From JBBSHJ01 sp038253135 (GTDB lineage Bacteria; Actinomycetota; Actinomycetes; Mycobacteriales; QHCD01), in contig JBBSHJ010000024.1 in NCBI GenBank assembly GCA_038253135.1, forward strand, positions 1 through 38,815: DNA of 38,815 bases, written 5' to 3'. How positions within the stretch are numbered: position 1 is the first letter of the stretch; every line of letters starts with the position of its first letter. The notes below the pieces were generated by a model that was not told where the DNA came from, did not search any database, and saw only the letters and a list, made by a program, of their open reading frames with translations. The position numbers and the translations under genes are program-made. This document shows positions 24,257 to 32,031 of this stretch, one piece after another.

Positions 24257-25303
24257 ATGGACGTCCGCCTGGTGGATCCGCAGCGACCGGATGAGACCGG
24301 CTTCGCCGCTGCCCACGCCGCGTGCAGGGACGCGTTCCTCTCCGAGCGACCGTGGGCGTCGTACGGGAGCGCTGCGGAGAGGTTGGCGGATCTACGCCAT
24401 GACGATCCCGGCTCGCGGAAAGGCCTGTGTGCGGCGTGGGAGGGCGACGCGATCCTCGGTGTCGCCTCTGGTGGCTTCCGCTCACCGACAACCGGCAGAT
24501 GGCGTGGGTCGGCGTTGCCGTTCCGCCGGGTCGTCGTCGCCGCGGGATAGGCACCGCGATCGCCCGGCAGGTGATCGATGACATGCACCGGCAGGGCCGC
24601 ACCCTGATGCTGTCCGATCTGCTCGTGCCGGATCCGGCGGGTAATCACCCGTATCGGGCCTTCGCCCGGTCTCTCGGCTTCAGTCTCGGGAACACCGAGA
24701 TCGTGCGGCACCTCCGGCTCCCGATCGAGACCGCATTGCTGGACCGGCTGGACGATCAGATCCGCACGGGTTATGCGGGCCAATACACGATCGAGACTCA
24801 TGTCAACGGCGTACCCGAGGACCTGCGCTCCTCCCTGTGCGCGGCGTACAACCGGCTTGCGACCGACGCACCGTCGGGCGCGGTCGACTTCGAGGAAGAG
24901 TCGATGAACCCGGAGCGCTATGCGCTCGGTCTCGAGCTCCTGGAGCAGACGGGTGCGACCCAGCTGACCACGGTCGGACTCACTCACGATCGCGAGGTCG
25001 CGGCGTACACCGATCTGATGCTGCCCAAATCCGAGCCCGATCGCGCCCATCAGTGGGACCCTGGTCACCGCGCGCCATCGTGGCCACCGACTCGGCACGG
25101 CGGTGAAGATTGCCAACCTTCGCGCGCTGCAGCAGCAGCATCCGGGCCGGACGGTGGTCGAGACCTCGAATGCGGAGACCAACCGCTACATGGTCTCCGT
25201 CAATGAGGCGCTCGGATTCACGTTCGTGGAGGTGATGGACAACATCTACCGGGACGATTCAGCCGCCCCGTCGGGCGGCTTGTCCGAAACAACGGGCGGG
25301 TAG
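24257..25303 (+). pseudogene. Double-GNAT acetyltransferase interrupted by two compensating frameshifts
   Basis: Three frames together make one protein of about 350 residues. Frame A from ATG 24257 runs MDVRLVDPQRPDETGF through AAWEGDAILGVASG. A break near 24470 moves to a second frame (LPLTDNRQMAWVGVAVPP, then the acetyl-CoA loop GRRRRGIGTAIARQ). A break near 25050 returns to the first frame (GHRLGTAVKIANLRALQQQHP, then the GNAT end NEALGFTFVEVMDNIY). The losses appear to be 1 and 2 bases, so phase is restored. Either the gene is decayed or the sequence has errors. The fold resembles two-domain GNAT proteins such as mycothiol synthase relatives. Confidence 0.75.
25261..25280 (+). terminator. 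Intrinsic-terminator-like hairpin at the end of the broken GNAT gene
   Basis: AGCCGCCC (25261-25268) pairs with GGGCGGCT (25273-25280) around CGTC, followed by TTGTCC. The stem lies over the last codons of the broken GNAT gene. Confidence 0.5.
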
Positions 25304-25430
25304 TGCTCGGAGCGGTACGACGCCATCGCCTGCTGCCGGCGGGCCCTCGGTCGCTCCGGGTCGGCGAAGTCCCGCCCGTGTGCGAGCATGCGGGGAAATG
25401 CATTTGGCGGCGGCTGGAAGGATCGTCGCC

Positions 25431-27140
25431 GTGGCCGGATTCATCGACGTGTCGCGGGTGAGCTATCGGCTGCCCGACGGAAGGCTGCTGCTCGACAACG
25501 TGTCGTTCCGGGTCGGCGAGGGCGCGAAGCTCGCGTTGGTCGGCGCCAACGGCGCGGGCAAGACGACGCTGCTGCGGATCGTCAGCGGAGAGATCAAACC
25601 GTCGGGCGGATCGGTGCGCATCGACGGGGGGTTGGGCGTGATGCCGCAGTTCATCGGCTCGGTGCGCGCGCCGATGACGGTCGCCGAGCTGCTGCTCACC
25701 GTTGCGCCGCCGCGGGTACGACGTACCGCCTCGGCCGTCGCGCGCGCCGAGCGGGACCTCGCCACGAACGATGGCGAGCGCAACCAGCTCCGCTATGCCC
25801 AGGCATTGAGCGATTTCGCCGACGCCGGGGGATACGAGATCGAAGTCCTCTGGGACACCTGCTGCATCGATGCGCTCGGCATCGGCCTCGACCGGGCGGG
25901 ATCTCGTCAGGTCACCACGCTGTCCGGGGGCGAACAAAAGCGCCTGGTCCTGGAGGCATTGGTGCGTGGGCCGGACCAGGCTCTGTTGTTGGACGAGCCC
26001 GACAATTACCTCGACATCCGTACGAAACGATGGTTGGAGAGCCGAATTTGCGAGACCCCGAAATCGATGCTCTATGTCAGCCACGATCGTCAGGTGCTTG
26101 CCAATACGGCGACGCATATCGCGACGGTCGAATTGAAAGGGCGAGACCGTACGACGCACGCGCTGATGGCAGCCAGCCCGGCCGAGACCGGAAACACCGT
26201 GTGGGTGCATCCCGGTGGATTCGTGTCGTACGAGGCGAGTCGTCGCTCGCACATCGATAGGCTCACCGACCGGCGGCGCGGTTGGGACGAGGAGCACGTG
26301 AAGCTGCGTACCCTGGTCAAAACACTGCAACTCGCGAAGTCGCCGAAGACGCAAGCGGCCATGACCCGACTGCGCCGGTTCGAGGAGGCGGGTACGCCGG
26401 TCGCCGTTCCGCGCGAGCAGCGGGTCACGATGCGACTCAATGCCGGCCGCACCGGAAAGCGCGCGGTGGTGTGCGAGCAGCTCGAGCTCGCAGGTCTCAC
26501 GAAGCCGTTCAGCACCGAGGTCTTCGCCGGCGAGCGGGTGGGAGTCCTCGGCAGCAACGGCACCGGTAAATCCCATTTCCTACGCCTGCTCGCGGCCGGC
26601 GGCAGCAGTCCCGACAAGGAGCACCATCCGGTCAGCGACATCACCGTTGCACCGGTGGCGCATTCCGGGATCGCGCGGCTCGGTGCCCGGGCGCGGCCCG
26701 GGTGGTTCGCGCAGACGCATGAGCATCCGGAGTTGATCGGCCGCACGCTGATCGGGATCCTGCACCGCGGGAACGAGCACCGCGCCGGCATCCCGCCCGA
26801 TGATGCCGCACCGGTGTTGCAGCGCTATGAGTTGGCCGAGGCGGCGGAGCAGCTGTTCGAGTCGCTCTCCGGCGGCCAGCAGGCCCGGCTGCAGATCCTG
26901 CTGCTCGAGCTCAGCGGGGCGACCTTGCTGCTGCTGGACGAGCCCACGGACAACCTCGACATCGTCAGCGCCGATGCGCTGCAGGCCGGGTTGGCGGCCT
27001 TCGAGGGTGCCGTGATCGCGGTGACGCACGACCGCTGGTTTGCCGGCGCGATGGATCGGTACGTCGTCTTCGGCGAGGACGGCCGCGTCTACGAATCGGC
27101 CGAGCCGGTGTGGGACCAAGCGGTCCGAGCGCGTCGGTGA
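25431..27140 (+). CDS. ABC-F family ATPase
   Basis: Two ABC ATPase domains in one chain of 569 aa with no membrane segments. The first has GANGAGKTT, signature LSGGEQKR and LLLDEPDNYLD. A charged linker follows (about residues 260-330). The second has GSNGTGKSHF, LSGGQQAR and LLLLDEPTDNLD. ABC-F proteins act on ribosomes, either as translation factors or as antibiotic-resistance ribosome protectors; which one applies here cannot be told. GTG 25431 was chosen because AAGGA lies 8 bases upstream and the product then starts VAGFIDVSRVSYRLPDGR; ATG 25398 is an alternative. It ends 13 bp before convergent soxR. Confidence 0.9.
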   Translation: MAGFIDVSRVSYRLPDGRLLLDNVSFRVGEGAKLALVGANGAGKTTLLRIVSGEIKPSGGSVRIDGGLGVMPQFIGSVRAPMTVAELLLTVAPPRVRRTASAVARAERDLATNDGERNQLRYAQALSDFADAGGYEIEVLWDTCCIDALGIGLDRAGSRQVTTLSGGEQKRLVLEALVRGPDQALLLDEPDNYLDIRTKRWLESRICETPKSMLYVSHDRQVLANTATHIATVELKGRDRTTHALMAASPAETGNTVWVHPGGFVSYEASRRSHIDRLTDRRRGWDEEHVKLRTLVKTLQLAKSPKTQAAMTRLRRFEEAGTPVAVPREQRVTMRLNAGRTGKRAVVCEQLELAGLTKPFSTEVFAGERVGVLGSNGTGKSHFLRLLAAGGSSPDKEHHPVSDITVAPVAHSGIARLGARARPGWFAQTHEHPELIGRTLIGILHRGNEHRAGIPPDDAAPVLQRYELAEAAEQLFESLSGGQQARLQILLLELSGATLLLLDEPTDNLDIVSADALQAGLAAFEGAVIAVTHDRWFAGAMDRYVVFGEDGRVYESAEPVWDQAVRARR

Positions 27141-27153
27141 CGTCGTACGCCGG

Positions 27154-27606
27154 TCAGCCTCCGGCAGGAAGTAGCGATGTGACGCCCGCGCCTCGGCGGG
27201 CCAGAGTGTCGTCCGGGTTGGACAGCGTGCAGGTCTTCAGCGACAGGCACCCGCAGCCGATGCAGCTGGTCAGCTCGTCGCGGAGCCGCTGCAGCGTGGC
27301 GATGCGGACGTCGAGCTCCTCGCGCGAGCGGCGACCGAGGCGCTCCCAGTCGGCCTTGGTCGGCGCCCGGTCGGCCGGCAGCGCGACCATGTCCGCACGG
27401 ATCGTGTCGAGGCTCAGACCGACCCGCTGCGCGGCCCGGATGAAAGCGAGCCGGCGAAGTACGGAGCGTTGATAGCGGCGCTGGTTACCCGCTGTCCGGC
27501 GGGAACTGATCAACCCGGCTTCCTCATAGAAGCGCAGCGCGCTCGGCGCGACACCACTGCGGGCCGATATCTCTCCGATCGTCGATTCTTGCGGAAGGAC
27601 TCCCAT
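27154..27606 (-). CDS. soxR: Redox-sensitive transcriptional activator SoxR
   Basis: MerR-family regulator of 150 aa. The helix-turn-helix region is IGEISARSGVAPSALRFYEEAGL with the RRYQRSVLRRLAFI wing, followed by a dimerisation helix. The [2Fe-2S] ligands are Cys115, Cys118, Cys120 and Cys126 in CIGCGCLSLKTC. It responds to redox-cycling compounds. A SoxR box lies 20 bp upstream of its own start, in the divergent region with hisH, so it probably controls itself and perhaps hisH. No soxS is present, as expected outside enterobacteria. ATG 27606 has TACCGT 7 bases upstream and is likely leaderless. Confidence 0.95.
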   Translation of the reverse strand: MGVLPQESTIGEISARSGVAPSALRFYEEAGLISSRRTAGNQRRYQRSVLRRLAFIRAAQRVGLSLDTIRADMVALPADRAPTKADWERLGRRSREELDVRIATLQRLRDELTSCIGCGCLSLKTCTLSNPDDTLARRGAGVTSLLPAGG

Positions 27607-27613
27607 ACATCCG

Positions 27614-27619
27614 ACGGTA
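27614..27619 (-). promoter_or_regulatory. soxR: -10 box of soxR
   Basis: TACCGT on the minus strand lies 7 bases before ATG 27606. With a 17-bp spacer the -35 would be TCGACT (27642-27637), placing the SoxR box largely between -35 and -10 as in known SoxR-regulated promoters. Confidence 0.5.
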
Positions 27620-27626
27620 CGACGTA

Positions 27627-27644
27627 CTTCAAGTTAAGTCGAGT
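27627..27644. promoter_or_regulatory. SoxR box in the soxR-hisH intergenic region
   Basis: The 18-bp site CTTCAAGTTAAGTCGAGT matches the E. coli SoxR consensus CCTCAAGTTAACTTGAGG at 14 of 18 positions (counted by eye), including the central CAAGTTAA. It lies in the soxR promoter. Confidence 0.7.
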
Positions 27645-27704
27645 TATCGGATTGATTGCCTGTGATCGGCACTGGCGGGGGACCGCGCACGCCGGCGGGG
27701 TGGC

Positions 27705-27710
27705 TAATCT
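27705..27710 (+). promoter_or_regulatory. hisH: Leaderless-type -10 box of hisH
   Basis: TAATCT lies 7 bases before GTG 27718, which favours that start over ATG 27730 and gives hisH its own promoter. Confidence 0.5.
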
Positions 27711-27717
27711 TGGCGAT

Positions 27718-28356
27718 GTGTCCGAGACCATGCCGACCGTCGCCATCCTCGATTACGGCTCGGGCAATCTGCGATCGGCCGAGCGGGCCCTCGTCCGCGC
27801 CGGCGCGCTGGTCACTGTCACAGCGGATCGAGCGACGGCGCGCGGGGCCGAGGGCCTCGTCGTACCGGGCGTGGGCGCCTTCGCCGCCTGCATGTCCGGA
27901 TTTGCCCAGGTGGCCGGCGGCGACATCGTCCGGGCGCGGCTGGCCGAGAGAAGGCCGGTGTTGGGCATCTGCGTCGGCATGCAGGTGATGTTCGAGCGCG
28001 GCGAGGAACACGGCGTACGCACCGACGGACTCGGCGTGCTGCCGGGCGTCGTACGCCGGCTAAGGGCCGACATCCTCCCGCACATGGGCTGGAACACCAT
28101 CGAGCCCAGCCCCGCGAGCATCCTGTTCTCCGGCGTACCGGCCGGCGCGCGGTTCTACTTCGTCCATTCGTACGCCGCCGTCGCGACCGAGGGCCGGGTG
28201 ACCTACGCGGCGCACGGTGAGCGCTTCGTCGCCGCGGTCGAGCGCGGTGCGCTGGCGGCAACGCAGTTCCACCCCGAGAAGTCCGGCGATGTCGGCGCCA
28301 TCGTGCTGGCCAACTGGGTCCGGTCGCTGCGCCCGGAACCGGCCGCCGCGAACTGA
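27718..28356 (+). CDS. hisH: Imidazole glycerol phosphate synthase, glutaminase subunit
   Basis: Class I glutamine amidotransferase that supplies ammonia to HisF; 212 aa. The nucleophile is Cys85 in GICVGMQVMF, and His185 and Glu187 lie in QFHPEKSG. The N-terminal motif is ILDYGSGNLRS. It starts at GTG 27718 with a TAATCT box 7 bases upstream; ATG 27730 is the alternative. It is isolated from hisB by about 7 kb and faces a convergent phosphotransferase gene, so it probably forms its own transcription unit. A SoxR box lies 75-90 bp upstream. Confidence 0.96.
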   Translation: MSETMPTVAILDYGSGNLRSAERALVRAGALVTVTADRATARGAEGLVVPGVGAFAACMSGFAQVAGGDIVRARLAERRPVLGICVGMQVMFERGEEHGVRTDGLGVLPGVVRRLRADILPHMGWNTIEPSPASILFSGVPAGARFYFVHSYAAVATEGRVTYAAHGERFVAAVERGALAATQFHPEKSGDVGAIVLANWVRSLRPEPAAAN

Positions 28357-28434
28357 CGCGTCGACCGCAGATCCGGCGCGGCCACGGGTGAAGCGATCGG
28401 GGGACCACTGTCCGATTTCGGGCCGGCCTCACGG

Positions 28435-29382
28435 TCAGCCCAGCATCGGCGCGACCTGCATCGCCGAGCGGATCCACTTCGCGCCGTCCTCGGCTCTGCC
28501 GTCTGACGCCGCCCACAGGCCGCCTTCGACGTCGCGGGCGACGCCCCACGCCGCGATCCGCTCGGCCGACAGGCCGAGCTGGTCGGCCAGCCGCCGGATG
28601 CGCCGCGGTACGACGGTCGGCGCGTCGGTACGGCGGAACGGCCAGCCCAGCTGGGCGACAAGCTGCCACGGGTCGAAGGCGGGATCGCCGAGCATCGGCT
28701 TCGGGTCGATGGCGAGGAAGGGCGAGCGTTGAGCGGCCAGGAGGTTCCCCGGATTGAAGTCGCCGTGCACCACCACCCGGCGCTCGGCGGATCCCGGTAG
28801 CGAGCGCAGCAGCTCGATGCCCAGCCCGAGGATCCCGCGATCGATGCCGAGCTCGACGAGCCGGTCGCCGAGCTCCTCGACCCGGGCGGCCGCCACGTCG
28901 GCCCACTCGCGGCAGGCCGACTGCATCGAACCGAAGACGTCCCCCTCCCCCTCGGGGATGCCCTTGGCCCACAGGCCGTTGAGTAGTTCGGCGGCGAGGT
29001 CGAGGCCGCGCTCGTCCGGCAGCCCTGCCTCGCGCAACGGCGTCCCGGGCAGGCACGGCTCCAGCAGCATCACCCAGTCCGCGGCGTCCTCCGCCACCAG
29101 CCGGACCGCCCCGGCACCGTCCCACCACCGCAGCGCGGCCGCCTCGCCTGCGGCCTCGGGGTGCGGCCAGGTGACCTTGAGCACGGCGGGACTGCCATCG
29201 GCACGGCGTACTTGCGCGACCCAGCCGCACACCCCTCCGGTGTACGGCGGCCCGCTCACCGCGAGCTCCCAGCGCGCGCAGGTCCGCGCGATCAGATCGG
29301 GCAGCCGGTCGAGCCACGCCATGCCTTCGGCGGAATTCGCCCTGGCCCGGCGCAGCCGGTCGGTGATGATGACGTCGCGCAC
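28435..29382 (-). CDS. Aminoglycoside phosphotransferase (streptomycin 6-kinase-like)
   Basis: The 315-aa kinase is of the APH/choline-kinase fold. It has an N-lobe lysine in AVLKVTWP, the catalytic loop VVVHGDFNPGN, and the metal-binding AIDPKPMLGDPAFD motif. The latter form (IDPKP..GDPA.D) is typical of the streptomycin/hydroxyurea 6-kinase (APH(6)) branch. It probably phosphorylates an aminoglycoside or related hydroxyl compound; resistance is not demonstrated. The GTG start at 29382 has TATGCT 6 bases upstream on the minus strand. It lies divergently between hisH and priA, interrupting the his genes. Confidence 0.88.
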   Translation of the reverse strand: MRDVIITDRLRRARANSAEGMAWLDRLPDLIARTCARWELAVSGPPYTGGVCGWVAQVRRADGSPAVLKVTWPHPEAAGEAAALRWWDGAGAVRLVAEDAADWVMLLEPCLPGTPLREAGLPDERGLDLAAELLNGLWAKGIPEGEGDVFGSMQSACREWADVAAARVEELGDRLVELGIDRGILGLGIELLRSLPGSAERRVVVHGDFNPGNLLAAQRSPFLAIDPKPMLGDPAFDPWQLVAQLGWPFRRTDAPTVVPRRIRRLADQLGLSAERIAAWGVARDVEGGLWAASDGRAEDGAKWIRSAMQVAPMLG

Positions 29383-29388
29383 CGGCCG

Positions 29389-29394
29389 AGCATA
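29389..29394 (-). promoter_or_regulatory. Leaderless-type -10 box of the phosphotransferase gene
   Basis: TATGCT on the minus strand, 6 bases before GTG 29382. Confidence 0.5.
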
Positions 29395-29442
29395 GGAGGC
29401 CGCTAGCGTCGGACCGCTAACGCTTTATCAGAAGGGATTGCG

Positions 29443-30165
29443 ATGCCGCTCGAACTCCTGCCCGCCGTCGACATCACCGCCGGCACCGCTGTGCAGCTCC
29501 GTCAGGGCATCGCGGGCAGCGAGAAGCATTACGGCGACCCGGTCGAGGCCGCGCTCGCGTGGCAACGGGACGGCACCGGCTGGATCCACCTCGTCGACCT
29601 CGACGCCGCCTTCGGCCGCGGCTCCAACCTCGAGCTGATCCGCCGCGTCATCGCCGCTGTCGATGTCGACGTCGAGCTGTCCGGCGGAATCCGCGACGAT
29701 GCCACGCTGATGGCCGCGCTCGGCACCGGCTGCCGGCGGGTCAACATCGGCACCGCAGCGCTGGAGTCTCCGTTATGGGTACGCCGGGCGATCGGCCGGC
29801 ACGGTGATCGGATCGCCGTCGGGCTCGACGTGCGCGGTACGACGCTCGCCGCCCGCGGCTGGACCACGGAGGGCGGCGATTTCTACGAGACGCTGGCCCG
29901 GCTCGATGCCGACGGCTGCGCCCGTTACGTCGTCACCGATGTCGCCAAGGACGGCATGCTGGCCGGCCCCAACCTCGAGCTCCTCCGCGGCGTGACCGCC
30001 CGCACCGACCGTCCGGTCGTTGCCAGCGGCGGCATCACCACACTCGACGACCTGCGCGCGATCGCGGCCATCGAAGGCGTCGAGGCGGCGATCGTCGGCA
30101 CCGCGCTTTACGAGGGCTCCTTCACCCTTCCCGACGCCCTCGCCGCCGTCGCGCCCACCCCCTAA
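29443..30165 (+). CDS. priA: Bifunctional HisA/TrpF isomerase (PriA)
   Basis: TIM-barrel isomerase of 240 aa. It closely follows mycobacterial PriA in pattern (LLPAVDITAGTAVQLRQG, HLVDLDAAFGRGSN, ELSGGIRDD, VGLDVRG, TDVAKDGMLAGPN, ASGGITTLDDLRAIA). Catalytic Asp10 and Asp129 are present. In actinobacteria this enzyme serves both histidine (ProFAR isomerase) and tryptophan (PRA isomerase) synthesis. That fits the lack of trpF among the trp genes downstream. ATG 29443 follows an AAGGGA ribosome-binding site. A 44-bp palindrome begins 7 bases after the stop. Confidence 0.95.
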   Translation: MPLELLPAVDITAGTAVQLRQGIAGSEKHYGDPVEAALAWQRDGTGWIHLVDLDAAFGRGSNLELIRRVIAAVDVDVELSGGIRDDATLMAALGTGCRRVNIGTAALESPLWVRRAIGRHGDRIAVGLDVRGTTLAARGWTTEGGDFYETLARLDADGCARYVVTDVAKDGMLAGPNLELLRGVTARTDRPVVASGGITTLDDLRAIAAIEGVEAAIVGTALYEGSFTLPDALAAVAPTP

Positions 30166-30171
30166 CCCCCG

Positions 30172-30215
30172 CTTTTGGCGGATGGACGTCGGATACGACG
30201 CACAGCCGCCAAAAG
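30172..30215. repeat. Palindromic element copy A (left of the DUF559 gene)
   Basis: The outer arms CTTTTGGCGG (30172-30181) and CCGCCAAAAG (30206-30215) are perfect. Inside, CGTCG-GATA-CGACG (30187-30200) forms a second hairpin. It is identical at 41 of 44 positions to the element at 31136-31179 and in the same orientation. Confidence 0.9.
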
Positions 30216-30271
30216 TCGATGGGGGCTGTGGACAGCCGATTCTGGGCGCCCCGGCGCATCACAGTGAACCG

Positions 30272-31150
30272 ATGCGCTGGCAACGGATCACGGCGAGACA
30301 GTGTGGCTTGATCGGCCGCGGGCAGCTCCTCGCCGCCGGCCTGAACCGCCACCAGATAGACGGCATGCGCAGGCGCGGCCGACTGGAGTGCACCTCTGCC
30401 CGAGGCGTCTACCGGGTGGGCGGTGCGCCGGTCACCGAGGAGAGCCGGGCGTGGTCGGCAGTTCTCGCGACCGGTTCACCGTTGAGCTATCTGTCCGCGG
30501 CGCAGCGATGGGACATGCCTGTCCCTGACGACGGTCGGATCCACATCACCCGGTTCGATCGTCGGCGATTGGATTGGCCCCGCGGTGTTCGGGTGCACCG
30601 TGTCCGCCTGGACCGCACCGACGTCGTACGCCATGCCGGTCTTTTGGTCACCACTCGTGCCGAAACGGTGCTCGACTGCATGGGTTGGTTGCCTCTGGCG
30701 GCGGGACGCTCGCTGGCGGACCGGGCGCTGCAGCAAGGCTGGATGCACGAATCGGATCTGACCCGACGCCTTGAGTGCCAACCGGGCCGATGGGGAAATG
30801 CCCGCTTGCGGTGCCTCGCCCGCCACCTCGGCGACGGTGCGGCGGCCGACTCTGAGCGCCGGCTGCACCGTCTGTTGCGACGAGCCGACATCACTGGCTG
30901 GGTGCCCAACCTGCCGTACGTCGCCGACGGCGTCCGCATGGTAATCGACGTTGCGTTCCCGGACTTCAAGATCGCCATCGAGGTCGATGGCTACGCTTAC
31001 CACCGCAAGCAGGGCCGATTTCAGCGCGACCGGACAAAGCAGAATGCACTCATCGGCGCCGGTTGGCGGGTGTTGCGGTTCACCTGGGAGGACCTGGACG
31101 AGCGGCCGGCGTACGTCGTCGGCAAGATCAGCGCACTTTTGGCGGCCTGA
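30272..31150 (+). CDS. AbiEi-like/DUF559 protein (predicted PD-(D/E)xK nuclease fold)
   Basis: The 292-aa protein has an N-terminal winged-helix-like region resembling type IV AbiEi antitoxins (QCGLIGRGQLLAAGLNRHQIDGMRRRGRLE, about residues 8-40, then ARGVYRVGG). It ends in a DUF559/Vsr-like domain with VIDVAFPDFKIAIEVDG followed by RDRTKQNALIGAGWRVLRFTWEDL. The Asp...Glu-x-Asp pattern fits a PD-(D/E)xK metal site, so nuclease activity is inferred. Such genes are often orphan in actinobacteria and their role is unknown. It sits between priA and hisF, bracketed by two near-identical palindromes. The right one begins within its last four codons. Confidence 0.83.
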   Translation: MRWQRITARQCGLIGRGQLLAAGLNRHQIDGMRRRGRLECTSARGVYRVGGAPVTEESRAWSAVLATGSPLSYLSAAQRWDMPVPDDGRIHITRFDRRRLDWPRGVRVHRVRLDRTDVVRHAGLLVTTRAETVLDCMGWLPLAAGRSLADRALQQGWMHESDLTRRLECQPGRWGNARLRCLARHLGDGAAADSERRLHRLLRRADITGWVPNLPYVADGVRMVIDVAFPDFKIAIEVDGYAYHRKQGRFQRDRTKQNALIGAGWRVLRFTWEDLDERPAYVVGKISALLAA

Positions 31151-31179
31151 CGTCGGATACGACGCACAGCCGCCAAAAG
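31136..31179. repeat. Palindromic element copy B (right of the DUF559 gene)
   Basis: Arms CTTTTGGCGG (31136-31145) and CCGCCAAAAG (31170-31179) with an inner CGTCG-GATA-CGACG hairpin (31151-31164). The left arm lies inside the final codons of the DUF559 gene; the right arm ends 24 bases before the hisF ATG, so it would lie in the hisF leader. Confidence 0.9.
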
Positions 31180-31203
31180 CGGGTGTGGGAGGGGGAGGGG
31201 CGC

Positions 31204-31968
31204 ATGGCGGTGGCGATCCGGGTCATTCCGTGCCTCGACGTCGACGCGGGCAGGGTGACCAAGGGCGTGAAGTTCCTCGAGAACAGGGACGTCGGCGATC
31301 CCGTCGAGCTGGCCCGTTACTACGACGCCGAGGGCGCCGACGAGCTGGTCTTCTACGACATCACCGCGTCGGCGCAGGATCGCGGGACGACGTACGACGT
31401 GGTGCGTCGGACCGCCGAGCAGGTCTTCATCCCGCTGACCGTCGGCGGCGGCGTTCGCACCGTCGCCGACGTCGACGCCCTGCTGCGGGCCGGCGCGGAC
31501 AAGGTGTCACTGAATTCCGCCGCCGTGGCCCGACCGGCCGCGTTGCGCGAGACCTCGGTGCGGTTCGGCGCCCAGTGCACGGTCCTGTCGGTGGACGCCC
31601 GCCGGTCGGCGGCCACGCCGAGCGGGTACGCCGTGACCAGCCACGGGGGCCGGCAGGAGACCGGCCTCGACCTGTTGGAGTGGGTGGTGCGCGGGCAGGG
31701 GCTCGGCGCCGGTGAGATCGTCGTCAACTCGATGGACGCCGACGGCACCCGCGACGGCTTCGACCTCGAGATGATCCGCGCGGTGCGGGCCGAGGTGGAC
31801 GTCCCCGTCGTCGCCAGCGGGGGAGCGGGAGCCGTTGCCGACTTCGCGCCGGCCGTCGAAGCGGGCGCCGACGCGGTCCTCGCCGCGAGCATCTTCCACT
31901 TCCGCGACGTGCGCATCGGTGCGGTCAAGGACAGCCTCGCGGCGGCGGGCATCGTGGTACGCCGCTGA
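31204..31968 (+). CDS. hisF: Imidazole glycerol phosphate synthase, cyclase subunit
   Basis: TIM-barrel cyclase that uses HisH-derived ammonia to make imidazole glycerol phosphate and AICAR; 254 aa. Motifs are VIPCLDVDAGRVTKGVKF with catalytic Asp12, ELVFYDITAS, TVGGGVRT, ADKVSLNSAAV and the C-terminal ASGGAGAVADF. ATG 31204 follows a purine-rich GGGAGGGGGAGGGG ribosome-binding region. The palindrome copy B just upstream may affect its expression. Confidence 0.97.
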   Translation: MAVAIRVIPCLDVDAGRVTKGVKFLENRDVGDPVELARYYDAEGADELVFYDITASAQDRGTTYDVVRRTAEQVFIPLTVGGGVRTVADVDALLRAGADKVSLNSAAVARPAALRETSVRFGAQCTVLSVDARRSAATPSGYAVTSHGGRQETGLDLLEWVVRGQGLGAGEIVVNSMDADGTRDGFDLEMIRAVRAEVDVPVVASGGAGAVADFAPAVEAGADAVLAASIFHFRDVRIGAVKDSLAAAGIVVRR

Positions 31969-31996
31969 CCGCGGCTCGGCACCGTGGTTGCGTTGG

Positions 31997-32025
31997 TTGC
32001 GCTGATACTAACGAAACCGTACGAT
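31997..32025 (+). promoter_or_regulatory. Promoter of the toxin-antitoxin pair
   Basis: TTGCGC (31997-32002) and TACGAT (32020-32025) with a 17-bp spacer; the -10 lies 6 bases before ATG 32032, so the transcript is probably leaderless. Confidence 0.6.
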
Positions 32026-32031
32026 GGGGGC

